From NCBI GenBank assembly GCA_903845455.1, contig CAIMXN010000261.1, positions 1-10,061 on the forward strand: a stretch of 10,061 nt of DNA. Reading direction: 5' to 3'. The notes under the pieces were generated by a model. It was not told where the DNA came from and made no database searches. It worked only from the letters and a program-made list of their open reading frames with translations. Position 1 is the first letter of the stretch. Each line of letters opens with the position of its first letter. Positions 1-6,076 of the stretch are shown piece after piece. The position numbers and the translations under genes are program-made. This stretch comes from an uncultured beta proteobacterium (GTDB taxonomy: Bacteria; Pseudomonadota; Gammaproteobacteria; Burkholderiales; Burkholderiaceae).

Positions 1-140
1 ATGAAGACAGATTTATCTTGCTGGGAGTAAGCCATTCTCTTCGTGTGATTTTGGTTTGCCATTGTTATCGAAGCGAGGGTAATGTTGTTCGTATCATTTC
101 GGCTCGTAAGGCAACCCCTAAAGAGTCAAAAGCTTATTAA
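1..140 (+). CDS. brnT: BrnT-family toxin, C-terminal fragment cut by the window start
   Basis: The frame beginning at base 3 is open to the TAA at 138-140 and gives 45 residues. They include RFILLGVSHSLRVILVCHCY, then VVRIISARKATPKES and a terminal KAY. The pattern 'RF..LG.S..LRVILV', then 'IRIISARKAT..E...Y', is the C-terminal half of BrnT, a RelE-like ribonuclease toxin (family knowledge). The N-terminal half lies before the window, so its integrity cannot be judged. The brnA antitoxin gene follows after about 11 nt, the usual brnT-brnA order. BrnT cleaves RNA until BrnA binds it, and the BrnTA complex normally represses its own promoter, which would lie off-window. Confidence 0.85.
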   Translation, partial: EDRFILLGVSHSLRVILVCHCYRSEGNVVRIISARKATPKESKAY

Positions 141-151
141 AGGTGATGAAG

Positions 152-361
152 ATGCGTAAAGAATATGATTTCTCAAAAGCTCGTAAAAATCCATATGCTT
201 CTATGCTCAAGAAGCCTATTACGATTCGCCTAGATGAAGACTCTGTGACCTACTTCAAATCAGTATCCCAAGAGGTTGGCATTCCTTATCAAAGCCTCAT
301 TAATCTCTATTTGCGTGATTGTGCGGCTTCTCATAGGAAGTTGAATCTTAGCTGGAAGTAG
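152..361 (+). CDS. brnA: BrnA-family antitoxin (ribbon-helix-helix)
   Basis: This 69-residue protein begins MRKEYDFSKARKNPYA, followed by a 'KKPITIRLDEDSVTYFKSV' strand-helix and 'GIPYQSLINLYLRDC'. This is the layout of BrnA antitoxins: an N-terminal toxin-binding segment and a C-terminal ribbon-helix-helix DNA-binding domain. GTG 143, ATG 146 and ATG 152 are all in frame. I chose ATG 152 because the Shine-Dalgarno-like AAAGGTGA (139-146) sits 5-8 nt before it and would overlap the two earlier starts. It follows the brnT stop closely, so the two are one operon. BrnA neutralises BrnT and probably represses the operon. The gene ends about 25 nt before a tRNA-3'-end-like repeat, as expected for cargo at the edge of an integrated element. 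Confidence 0.85.
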   Translation: MRKEYDFSKARKNPYASMLKKPITIRLDEDSVTYFKSVSQEVGIPYQSLINLYLRDCAASHRKLNLSWK

Positions 362-384
362 TCTAGAGATAGAGAAGAACATCT

Positions 385-421
385 TAGGCTCTGGTTCGAT
401 TCCGTCCCACGCCACCAAGAA
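385..421 (+). repeat. tRNA 3'-end-like sequence, probable attachment-site scar (copy 1)
   Basis: Bases 393-417 read GGTTCGATTCCGTC, then an acceptor-like CCACGCC, then A-CCA. That is a T-loop, the 3' half of a T-stem and a tRNA 3' terminus. The upstream half of the T-stem would need GACGG but reads TCTGG, and brnA occupies the place of the rest of the tRNA, so no cloverleaf can form here. Tyrosine integrases commonly use tRNA 3' ends as attachment sites, and the distal att site keeps only the 3' end. A related copy lies at 1870-1905 (31 of 37 positions identical, with one gap). The identity includes the upstream TAGGCT-TGG that is not tRNA-like. The att interpretation is inference. Confidence 0.55.
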
Positions 422-455
422 ATACTAAAACCACCTTCGGGTAGTTTTAGTATTT
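420..455. terminator. Strong UUCG-capped hairpin, probable bidirectional terminator
   Basis: AAATACTAAAAC (420-431) pairs perfectly with GTTTTAGTATTT (444-455). After one C-A mismatch, ACC pairs with GGT around a TTCG loop, giving the very stable C(UUCG)G tetraloop. The hairpin starts 2-3 nt after the tRNA-like CCA, where a tRNA terminator would sit, and lies between the plus-strand brnA and the minus-strand gene ending at 466. The last T's of the stem give short U tracts in both directions, so it could end transcripts from both sides. Confidence 0.8.
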
Positions 456-465
456 CAGTTTGCTA

Positions 466-930
466 CTATTTCTGGATGTGAAGAATAAACGTAGAAACCT
501 TATCAGATTCATAAGAGTGGTCATAAGAACCACGAATTCCTGAGTAGGCTCCGGTACCACCTAGGACCACCCCTCTATGTTTAAATCCTTTGCCAGCCAC
601 TTTTCCTTGCTCAACTTTGGCGTAATCCATAGTCAATATTTCTCCGTCTGGTAAATTAAATTCCACAACGAATTCACGGATATTAAAATTATTGGCATCT
701 ATATGAGTAACCATTGATTTTGTATAGTACGTGCCTACAGCAGGCCCATCTAATTTAAAAAACAAATTACCTGAACGGGTAATCAGATCGGGGACTGAGT
801 CTCCTTTTTCACCTAAATCATACTTTTTGATAGCTGTTTCCTTCAGATAGACAGTTAAGTCTTCCGCTAAAACAAGATTAGACAGAAAAATACTGCCCCC
901 TAGAAATACTGCAGCGATTACTTTATTCAT
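466..930 (-). CDS. Secreted allene oxide cyclase/dirigent-barrel-like protein
   Basis: This 154-residue protein has a clear Sec signal peptide (MNKVIAAVFLGGSIFLSNLVLA, cleavage probably before ED). The mature part of about 130 residues is rich in beta strands and ends with 'GKGFKHRGVVLGGTGAYSGIRGSYDHS'-type residues. The glycine-rich 'GGTGAYSGIRG' turn is typical of the allene oxide cyclase/dirigent barrel superfamily, which also occurs in bacteria, mostly with unknown function. Plant AOC activity should not be assumed. The start at 930 is preferred over the in-frame ATG at 960 because AAAGGTGAAATAGGT precedes it and it begins right at the signal peptide; the upstream ATG has no ribosome binding site. 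It is monocistronic, divergent from the GST gene, and its 3' end faces the hairpin at 420-455. Confidence 0.7.
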   Translation of the reverse strand: MNKVIAAVFLGGSIFLSNLVLAEDLTVYLKETAIKKYDLGEKGDSVPDLITRSGNLFFKLDGPAVGTYYTKSMVTHIDANNFNIREFVVEFNLPDGEILTMDYAKVEQGKVAGKGFKHRGVVLGGTGAYSGIRGSYDHSYESDKVSTFILHIQK

Positions 931-963
931 ACCTATTTCACCTTTATATAATTTATTCATCTG

Positions 964-998
964 CAGGGTAAGAAATACCTGATGGTGCCTATACCCTG
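964..998. promoter_or_regulatory. Inverted repeat upstream of the AOC-like gene
   Basis: CAGGGTA (964-970) and TACCCTG (992-998) are perfect 7-nt inverted arms separated by 21 nt, with a smaller ACC-TGAT-GGT inside the gap. The structure lies 34 nt upstream of the chosen AOC-like start and could be a 5'-UTR hairpin or an operator. It could also be chance. Confidence 0.25.
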
Positions 999-1028
999 TG
1001 CTTTTTATTCAAAATCTCCGGTAGGATG

Positions 1029-1044
1029 CTTAATGAATATTAAG
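1029..1044. promoter_or_regulatory. Operator-like inverted repeat in the divergent intergenic region
   Basis: CTTAAT-GAAT-ATTAAG is a perfect 6-bp inverted repeat with a 4-nt spacer, in the 243-bp region between the divergent AOC-like (minus) and GST (plus) genes. Its size and symmetry suit a dimeric regulator. I see no convincing -35/-10 pair here, so a role is only suggested by position. Confidence 0.25.
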
Positions 1045-1173
1045 CCGAAGGAAGAGGTTTCTTGCTAGCAGAATGCCTATTATTTTGCTACAGGTCAAAT
1101 ATTTTATGGCCTGTTTCGGGTAGCTTTTTCATTTGTGGGTATTATTAAAAGGACCCATTTCTAGGAATAAAAA

Positions 1174-1857
1174 ATGCTTAAGCTCTACTATCACCCATCA
1201 CCTAATCCAGCAAAAGTAGCTCTTTATTTAGAAGAGACCAATACGCCTTACGAAATTATTGTTACCGATACCCGCAAGGGCGATCAACATACGCCAGAAT
1301 TTAGAGCAATCAATCCCAATGGAAAGACGCCTGCATTAGTCGATGGTGACATTAAGGTGTTTGATAGCAGTGCCATCATGTTGTACTTAGGCGAAAAGAT
1401 TGGTAAGTTCATGCCAGCAAACACTCCACAAGCGCATGCTGAGCTTTATTCATGGCTTATGTTTGTTGCCACTGGCATTGGACCTTATTGTGGGCAGGCT
1501 GTTCACTTCAAACACTTTGCTCCAGAGCCAAAAGAATATGCGGTCAATCGTTATGACTTTGAAGCATGGCGTCATTGGCTGTTAATTGAAGAGCGCTTAT
1601 CTAAACAGTCCTATATGTTGACTGAATACAGCATTGTCGATATGTCTGTTTGGGGCTGGGCAAGAGTTATTCCTTTTGTATTAGGCGAAGGCGCCTGGGA
1701 AAAGTTGCCCAGTGTCAAACGCCTTTTAGATGAAATTAATGCGAAGCCAAGTGCTCAAGCTGTTGAAGCAATTAAGGCCAAGTTCACCTTTAAGATGGAG
1801 GTGGATGAAGAGTCAAGAAAGAATCTCTTTCCAAGCAATGAAAGACTTAAGAAATAG
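1174..1857 (+). CDS. Glutathione S-transferase family protein (YfcG/Ure2-like)
   Basis: This 227-residue cytosolic protein has an N-terminal thioredoxin-fold domain (about 1-78). It contains LYYHPSPNPAKV, the cis-proline loop 'NPNGKTPALVD' (T52-P53) and 'FDSSAIMLYL' (64-72), the gamma-glutamyl-binding position. A helical C-terminal domain follows (about 85-205) with 'YSIVDMSVWGWAR', the conserved N-capping/hydrophobic staple region. This is the bacterial Ure2p/YfcG-like GST class, which conjugates or reduces substrates with glutathione; the substrate cannot be read from sequence. AGGAA at 1163-1167 precedes the ATG at a good distance. The loop before 'YSIVDM' is a few residues shorter than usual. 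It is a single gene with no neighbour in its operon, and ends 12 nt before the second tRNA-like repeat. Confidence 0.88.
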   Translation: MLKLYYHPSPNPAKVALYLEETNTPYEIIVTDTRKGDQHTPEFRAINPNGKTPALVDGDIKVFDSSAIMLYLGEKIGKFMPANTPQAHAELYSWLMFVATGIGPYCGQAVHFKHFAPEPKEYAVNRYDFEAWRHWLLIEERLSKQSYMLTEYSIVDMSVWGWARVIPFVLGEGAWEKLPSVKRLLDEINAKPSAQAVEAIKAKFTFKMEVDEESRKNLFPSNERLKK

Positions 1858-1869
1858 GATTAGGTTTCC

Positions 1870-1905
1870 TAGGCTTTGGTCGATTGCGCCCCGGGCCACC
1901 AAGAA
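1870..1905 (+). repeat. Degenerate tRNA 3'-end-like repeat, possible attachment-site scar (copy 2)
   Basis: Aligned with 385-421, this sequence shares TAGGCT-TGGT, CGATT-CG, CCC and then GCCACCAAGAA. There are five mismatches and one missing T in 37 positions. It keeps the terminal GCCACCA but the T-loop has lost a base, so it is less tRNA-like than copy 1. No terminator hairpin follows. With copy 1 it brackets the AOC-like and GST genes in direct orientation, about 1.5 kb apart. It may be an old att duplication; function is inferred only. Confidence 0.45.
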
Positions 1906-1990
1906 TTCTCCGAACATTAGAGTTGGTCCATAGAATCTCTATTGTCAGCCGCGGTCTGGCACCATTTCTCCTGGATATCCCCATATTGAA

Positions 1991-2008
1991 TCGTCCTTTT
2001 AAAGGACA
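1991..2008 (+). repeat. 18-bp inverted repeat, left copy, with palindromic core
   Basis: TCGTCCTTTTAAAGGACA. The core GTCCTTTTAAAGGAC (1993-2007) is palindromic except for the central base and also occurs at 8052 and 9425, and in reverse orientation at 2788. This copy lies in the 260-bp gap between the GST and HNH-HIT genes. Confidence 0.75.
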
Positions 2009-2048
2009 GTTATGAACGAGGGGGATTTATCATCCCTGTAGTGGTCAA

Positions 2049-2064
2049 GTGTCGATTTAAGCGA
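2049..2064 (+). repeat. 16-bp direct repeat, copy 1
   Basis: GTGTCGATTTAAGCGA occurs here and identically at 2822-2837. The inner TCGATTTAAGCGA is itself nearly palindromic. In both places it follows a GTCCTTT(T/A)AAAGGAC copy, by 41 and 19 nt respectively, so the two loci share a composite arrangement. Confidence 0.7.
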
Positions 2065-2070
2065 CGCTTA

Positions 2071-2084
2071 TTGATGTAGGTCAA
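2071..2084. promoter_or_regulatory. FNR/CRP-family-like binding site upstream of HNH-HIT gene
   Basis: TTGATGTAGGTCAA matches the FNR-family consensus TTGAT-N4-ATCAA with one mismatch. Its centre is about 40 bp before the ATG at 2118, and the gene has no recognisable ribosome binding site. An activator bound here in the usual -41.5 position would place the transcript start at about the start codon, that is, a leaderless mRNA. This is inference from spacing. A site of this length can occur by chance. Confidence 0.3.
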
Positions 2085-2117
2085 GAACATGGCCAAAGAC
2101 ATAAACTAACCTTAACT

Positions 2118-2786
2118 ATGTATTTTTTAGAAGAAACATCAATATGGCCCATTAAAAGACGCAATCGAGAAATTAAGAGAAACTGGGTTTATTGGGCTGG
2201 AAGAAGGTGTGAGTCATGTGGCGTATCGGTTGATGACAAGCCTATTGATGTAGACCATATTGTTCCTAGAAGTTTGGGCGGAAAGAATGATATTTCTAAC
2301 TATCAAGCCTTATGCTGGGAATGCAATACAAATAAAGGCAATAGAGATAAAACCAACTTTAATGAGTTGGAGAAGTTATATGCTCATCGCGAGAAAGATT
2401 GCCTATTTTGTAAATTGCAAAGCTCTGATAGAGGGCGAATCCTTGAAGAAAATACTTTGGCATATGCAATACGTGATGGGTTTGCTGTCACTGAGCATCA
2501 TTCATTATTCATACCAAAACGACACGTCATGGATTACTTTGGGCTGACTCAGGCTGAGGTGAATGCTATTAATCAATTGATACATTCTCAGAAGACTTAT
2601 CTTGATGGAATAGATAAAAGAATTGATGGCTACAACATTGGAATGAATTGTGGTGAAACAGCGGGCCAGTCAGTTTGGCATTGTCATGTTCACTTAATTC
2701 CAAGGCGAAAAGGCGATGTAGAAAGTCCAAAAGGTGGGGTGAGGCATGTAATACCTAATAAAGGGAATTACGAGGATAAAAAGTAA
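2118..2786 (+). CDS. HNH endonuclease-HIT hydrolase fusion protein
   Basis: This 222-residue protein has two domains. Residues about 20-76 form an HNH/McrA-type nuclease module: zinc-knuckle C31-x2-C34, then 'DVDHIVPRSLGG' with catalytic-type D46-H47, N61, and C66-x2-C69-N70 followed by 'KGNR'. Residues about 94-200 form a HIT domain: 'CLFCKL', 'ILEENTLAYAIRD', 'HHSLFIPKRHV' and the histidine triad H188-C-H190-V-H192 followed by 'LIPRRKGD'. HNH domains cut nucleic acid. HIT proteins hydrolyse or transfer nucleotidyl groups such as Ap4A or AMP conjugates. The fusion suggests nucleic-acid end processing or a nucleotide-controlled nuclease (inference). All key residues appear intact. There is no obvious ribosome binding site; the start is the only ATG before the conserved domain. 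It is monocistronic and enclosed by inverted repeats. Confidence 0.85.
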   Translation: MYFLEETSIWPIKRRNREIKRNWVYWAGRRCESCGVSVDDKPIDVDHIVPRSLGGKNDISNYQALCWECNTNKGNRDKTNFNELEKLYAHREKDCLFCKLQSSDRGRILEENTLAYAIRDGFAVTEHHSLFIPKRHVMDYFGLTQAEVNAINQLIHSQKTYLDGIDKRIDGYNIGMNCGETAGQSVWHCHVHLIPRRKGDVESPKGGVRHVIPNKGNYEDKK

Positions 2787-2804
2787 TGTCCTTTAAAAGG
2801 ACGA
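2787..2804 (-). repeat. 18-bp inverted repeat, right copy
   Basis: This is the exact reverse complement of 1991-2008 and begins on the base after the HNH-HIT stop codon. It could form a short hairpin behind the gene, but no U tract follows, so it is a poor intrinsic terminator on its own. Confidence 0.75.
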
Positions 2805-2821
2805 GCCAACTTAAGGGGTGG

Positions 2822-2837
2822 GTGTCGATTTAAGCGA
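2822..2837 (+). repeat. 16-bp direct repeat, copy 2
   Basis: GTGTCGATTTAAGCGA, identical to 2049-2064. It lies in the 136-bp gap ahead of the glycosyltransferase operon. I see no convincing promoter hexamers in this gap, although transcription of the operon must begin here or further upstream. Confidence 0.7.
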
Positions 2838-2922
2838 AGCTCTAACAATGGAAGGGTATTTGTTTATAGCCCGACCTATTAAAGTTTGCTCTAATAAGAA
2901 TAATTATAGAATCTAGGGTTAA

Positions 2923-4032
2923 ATGCAAAACTTATTCCAAATTGTCATGCCCGTGTTCAATGAGCAAGACATATTAAATGAAACTCTTATTCATGCGAAA
3001 GAGGCTGGTTATATTGATAGGCTTATTGTGGTAAATGACGCATCCACAGACGCTACTAGACTAATTCTTAACAAATGGGAGCTAGAAGAAGGCCTAAAAA
3101 CTATTCACTTAACGCAAAATAAACGAAAAGAAGGTGCAATTAAGGAGGCATTAGAAGCATTAAAGCTTTCTAACCAATTAAAGGAGTACACGGTATTAAT
3201 TGATGCGGATACTTACTTAGAATCCTCCTCTTCTAATGAGAGTATTTCTCAACTGTTAAACAAGGCAATATCTAGTTTAGAAGCAGATAACTATTCTGCA
3301 TTTGCTTTTCGTTTAAATGCTGTTTTTTTACACAAGCCATCAATTTTCTGGATGAGTGCATTCACAACGTATATAGGAATTCAATTCGATAATTGGCTTT
3401 TAAGTAAGCAGAAGCAATTATGGGTCATCAATGGCGCCGCTGGTATGTTTAGGACTGACGATTTATTGCACATCTTTAAGCACATGGAATTTAATTTCGA
3501 GACTGGGGACTTGCAGATAACAGTCGATCTAATGAAACAAAAGAAACCTATAGCATTTCACAAGCACGTGATTGCAAATTCATATGTCCCGTCAACATTT
3601 ACGAAGTTTTTTAACCAAAGAAGACGATGGGAGAGAGGCACGACAAAGGTGTTGTGGCAAGACAAGGCATTCTATGCGGGATCAATCTTCCCAGCCTCCT
3701 TCATGGGCCTATCCCTGTTAATTCACCTATCCATCTACATAAGTTTTTGGGTGGCGTTAATATCTGGCATCTTGGATAACTTTCAATGGAATTGGGGCAT
3801 AAGAGTTTTTCTTTACTCATATGTTGGCTGGTTTATATTTGATCTAGCGAAAGGATTTTGGGTGATTTATAAAGAAAAATATTCAAATTACCTTCTTTAC
3901 TTTTTATGTGAAGTAATGAACGGCCCTGTTACATTATTTGTGATTATTCCCGCACGTTTGTTGGGTGGCATGGAAGCATTGATTTATTTATTTAAAAAAT
4001 TTATGAATAAACGATTGGCTGTAGGCGGATAA
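2923..4032 (+). CDS. Membrane-bound family 2 glycosyltransferase
   Basis: This 369-residue protein carries the GT-A signature of processive GT2 enzymes: 'IVMPVFNEQD' at 7-16, 'VVNDAST' with D39, 'DADTYL' with the metal/sugar-nucleotide D94-x-D96, 'ETGD' with the probable catalytic D196, and QRRRW at 232-236. The C-terminal third has about four hydrophobic segments (about 255-283, 295-313, 322-346). This layout resembles PgaC/hyaluronan/cellulose-synthase-like enzymes that polymerise or export glycans, or transfer sugars at the inner membrane. The donor sugar cannot be told. AGGG lies a few bases before the ATG. It is the first of four plus-strand genes, with 28 nt to the next, so it probably acts on the same envelope glycan as the two exported AlkP-fold proteins. 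Base composition looks more A+T-rich than the integrase region. Confidence 0.85.
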   Translation: MQNLFQIVMPVFNEQDILNETLIHAKEAGYIDRLIVVNDASTDATRLILNKWELEEGLKTIHLTQNKRKEGAIKEALEALKLSNQLKEYTVLIDADTYLESSSSNESISQLLNKAISSLEADNYSAFAFRLNAVFLHKPSIFWMSAFTTYIGIQFDNWLLSKQKQLWVINGAAGMFRTDDLLHIFKHMEFNFETGDLQITVDLMKQKKPIAFHKHVIANSYVPSTFTKFFNQRRRWERGTTKVLWQDKAFYAGSIFPASFMGLSLLIHLSIYISFWVALISGILDNFQWNWGIRVFLYSYVGWFIFDLAKGFWVIYKEKYSNYLLYFLCEVMNGPVTLFVIIPARLLGGMEALIYLFKKFMNKRLAVGG

Positions 4033-4060
4033 ATTCTTGCTATTTAATGCGGAGACTCTA

Positions 4061-6076
4061 ATGAATGTTGATATTTTTTTCCAGCTTGTAGTCAAAAGAT
4101 ATCTTGGGGGCGTACTGCTCTCATTAATTCTATTGAATTCGCACCTGTCTTTTGCAGAGGGTCAGCAACAAGAATCAGAATCAAAGGTTGCAAAATTAAG
4201 CTGGTTTATACCCGATGGATTAAGGGCTGACCCACAAGTTTTTAATATATATCAATGGGCACGCGAAGGAAAGCTTCCAAATATAAAGAAAATGATGGAG
4301 ATGGGTTCATATGGCTATTCCATTCCCGTTTTCCCCTCGCACACCCCCGCAAACTTTGCGGCCCTAGTCACTGGTATGTATCCCAGAACGAATGGAATCC
4401 CAGATGGGCCAATGAGAATTGAAGGTAAGTCATTAGAAAAACCATCCGTTGGTGGCTTTTCATCAGCCGCAAGAAAAGTCCCAGCTATTTGGGGGGAGCT
4501 TGGTCAAGATAGGTCAGTAGTTTTACTATCTATGCCGGGGTCAACGCCTCCGGAGTTAAAACAAAATGCAATTACGATTCGAGGCAGATGGGGTGGATGG
4601 GGTGCAGACTTACATTCGGTAATTTATGAAAAAATGTCTATTGAGCAACGAACTAAGTTGGCTAGAAATTCAAGATTATTCATGCAAGGCATGGAGCTAA
4701 CTCAATATATAGATCCTAATAGTGCGCTTAAGTGGCCCTCCACAACACCTAAATCGAAAGAGAGTTTCTTGAGGTTTGAATTTTTTAACCTTCCCTTCTA
4801 TGCCAAATTACAGCAAAAAGATAATGCATCGGGATCTAAATATGATTCCATAGTTATTTCTAGAGATATGGAAAAGGTTGATGCCTCAATCAAAAAAGGC
4901 CAATGGAGTAAGTGGATTCCAGTGACAGTTATTTGGAACGATCGTAAGGTTAAAACAAATGTTAAGTTCAATTTGATTGCAATTGGACCTGGTGACTTCT
5001 TTAGAATTAGATTGGTTGCTGATAACTTGAACGACTTTATTGTTGATCCGTCCTTAGCATCCACCGAAATCGAATCAGATATTGGCCCTATGGTCGACTT
5101 TCCTGACAACTTCCCATCGCAACTTGTCTACTATCCCGAAGACAAGAAAGTATTTCTGGATGAGGCAAATATGTCTCTAAAGTGGCATAGGGACGTTGTC
5201 GACTCAATTTATAAAAGATATAAGCCTGATATCTTTCTCCATGATATTTACACTCCCAATCAAATGTTAACAAGCAGATGGTGGATGGGATACATTGATC
5301 CATCGAGCGAAAGATATGGCGATGTATCAAAATTAGAAAGAGAAAAACTATGGCTTGAAGTCAAGGATATGTACAAGGGAATTGACGATATTGTTGGCAA
5401 GACAATGCAGAATGCTGATAAAGATACTGTTATTGTCTTAAGCTCCGATCATGGAGCAATCCCTTTGAACAAGTCAGTTCAATTGAATAATCTCTTTGCT
5501 AAGAAAGGATGGATTACCTACGATATAAATCCTAAAACTGGCGAGCCAGTCATTGATTGGGAAAAATCCAAAGTAGTTTTTCTAAAGATGAGCAATATTT
5601 ACATTAATCCTCGTGGACTGGGGCCGGTTTACCAAAGGACCTCTGGCGAAGATTATGATGAGCTCAGGGCACAAGTTATTCGTGCGCTAGAAGAGTTGAG
5701 AGATGAAAAAGGTATTGCCCCTTTAGATGCCGCTGTTAAATGGGAGGACGTTGATAGTGTATTAAAGCTCCCTGCTGACAGAACTGGAGATCTAGTGGTG
5801 GCAAACAAGCCTGGCTATGGATGGTCGGAAGACATTACTGCTAACTTACAAGTATTTTCAATTCCGCTTGAGACGGGTTATAAGCAGGCAGTTTTTGCAG
5901 ATAACGTGCAAGGGTTATGGGCCCCTTTCATAATTGTTGGGAAGGGCATTAAGCATAACTATCAAATTAAAGAGCCGATAAGAAACGTAGATCAGCTCCC
6001 TACAATCTTTCGAGCTATGCATATAGACCTTCCTCAAAAGGTTGAGGGCAGAACAGTTAATGAAATATTCAAGTAA
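4061..6076 (+). CDS. Exported type I phosphodiesterase-like AlkP-superfamily protein
   Basis: This 671-residue protein has a signal sequence or N-terminal anchor (hydrophobic 'YLGGVLLSLILLNSHLSFA', to about residue 32). The fold matches the type I phosphodiesterase/nucleotide pyrophosphatase branch (COG3379-like): 'WFIPDGLRAD' with metal-ligand D52, 'FPSHTPANFAALVTGMYPR' with probable nucleophile T95, a beta-rich insert with 'GQWSKWIPV' typical of the branch, 'SSDHG' with D463-H464, and a C-terminal 'GKGIK...VDQLPTIFRAM...GRTVNEIF'. The expected D-x3-H metal pair after 'PDIFLHDIYTP' reads N-x3-T by my alignment, so metal binding may differ. ATG 4061 is chosen over TTG 4037 because GGAG (4051-4054) precedes it and it leads directly into the signal. 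It likely cleaves or transfers a phospho-group in the periplasm; substrate unknown. Confidence 0.8.
   Translation: MNVDIFFQLVVKRYLGGVLLSLILLNSHLSFAEGQQQESESKVAKLSWFIPDGLRADPQVFNIYQWAREGKLPNIKKMMEMGSYGYSIPVFPSHTPANFAALVTGMYPRTNGIPDGPMRIEGKSLEKPSVGGFSSAARKVPAIWGELGQDRSVVLLSMPGSTPPELKQNAITIRGRWGGWGADLHSVIYEKMSIEQRTKLARNSRLFMQGMELTQYIDPNSALKWPSTTPKSKESFLRFEFFNLPFYAKLQQKDNASGSKYDSIVISRDMEKVDASIKKGQWSKWIPVTVIWNDRKVKTNVKFNLIAIGPGDFFRIRLVADNLNDFIVDPSLASTEIESDIGPMVDFPDNFPSQLVYYPEDKKVFLDEANMSLKWHRDVVDSIYKRYKPDIFLHDIYTPNQMLTSRWWMGYIDPSSERYGDVSKLEREKLWLEVKDMYKGIDDIVGKTMQNADKDTVIVLSSDHGAIPLNKSVQLNNLFAKKGWITYDINPKTGEPVIDWEKSKVVFLKMSNIYINPRGLGPVYQRTSGEDYDELRAQVIRALEELRDEKGIAPLDAAVKWEDVDSVLKLPADRTGDLVVANKPGYGWSEDITANLQVFSIPLETGYKQAVFADNVQGLWAPFIIVGKGIKHNYQIKEPIRNVDQLPTIFRAMHIDLPQKVEGRTVNEIFK

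Larger units (their letters stand above)
1991..2804. mobile_element. Candidate single-gene cassette with 18-bp terminal inverted repeats (HNH-HIT)
   Basis: The unit is bounded by TCGTCCTTTTAAAGGACA and its exact reverse complement, and carries one gene, the HNH-HIT fusion. A 16-bp direct repeat occurs at 2049-2064, inside the left end, and again at 2822-2837, outside the right end. Together these suggest a unit that moved, or was duplicated, as a cassette. No transposase is encoded within it, the repeat core is itself nearly palindromic, and other copies of the core occur at unrelated borders. It may therefore be a chain of intergenic repeats rather than a true mobile element. Confidence 0.3.

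Noticed and set aside
143..151. GTG 143 or ATG 146 as brnA start
   Set aside because: The AAAGGTGA ribosome binding sequence overlaps or touches these codons; ATG 152 has correct spacing.
340..417. A complete tRNA gene ending at CCA 415-417
   Set aside because: Only the T-loop, the 3' T-stem half and the acceptor 3' strand are present; the opposite stem halves are missing and brnA coding sequence occupies the place of the body.
2260..2547. A 95-aa plus-strand frame within the HNH-HIT gene
   Set aside because: It overlaps fully the motif-bearing frame and has no recognisable domain or ribosome binding site.
2860..2910. Sigma-70 promoter before the glycosyltransferase operon
   Set aside because: Candidate hexamers (TTGTTT/TATTAA and TTGCTC/TATAGA) have spacers of only 11-13 nt, too short to support.
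4798..5330. Minus-strand open frames inside the phosphodiesterase gene
   Set aside because: They oppose a complete gene with clear motifs, have no ribosome binding sites and give low-complexity, unfamiliar proteins.
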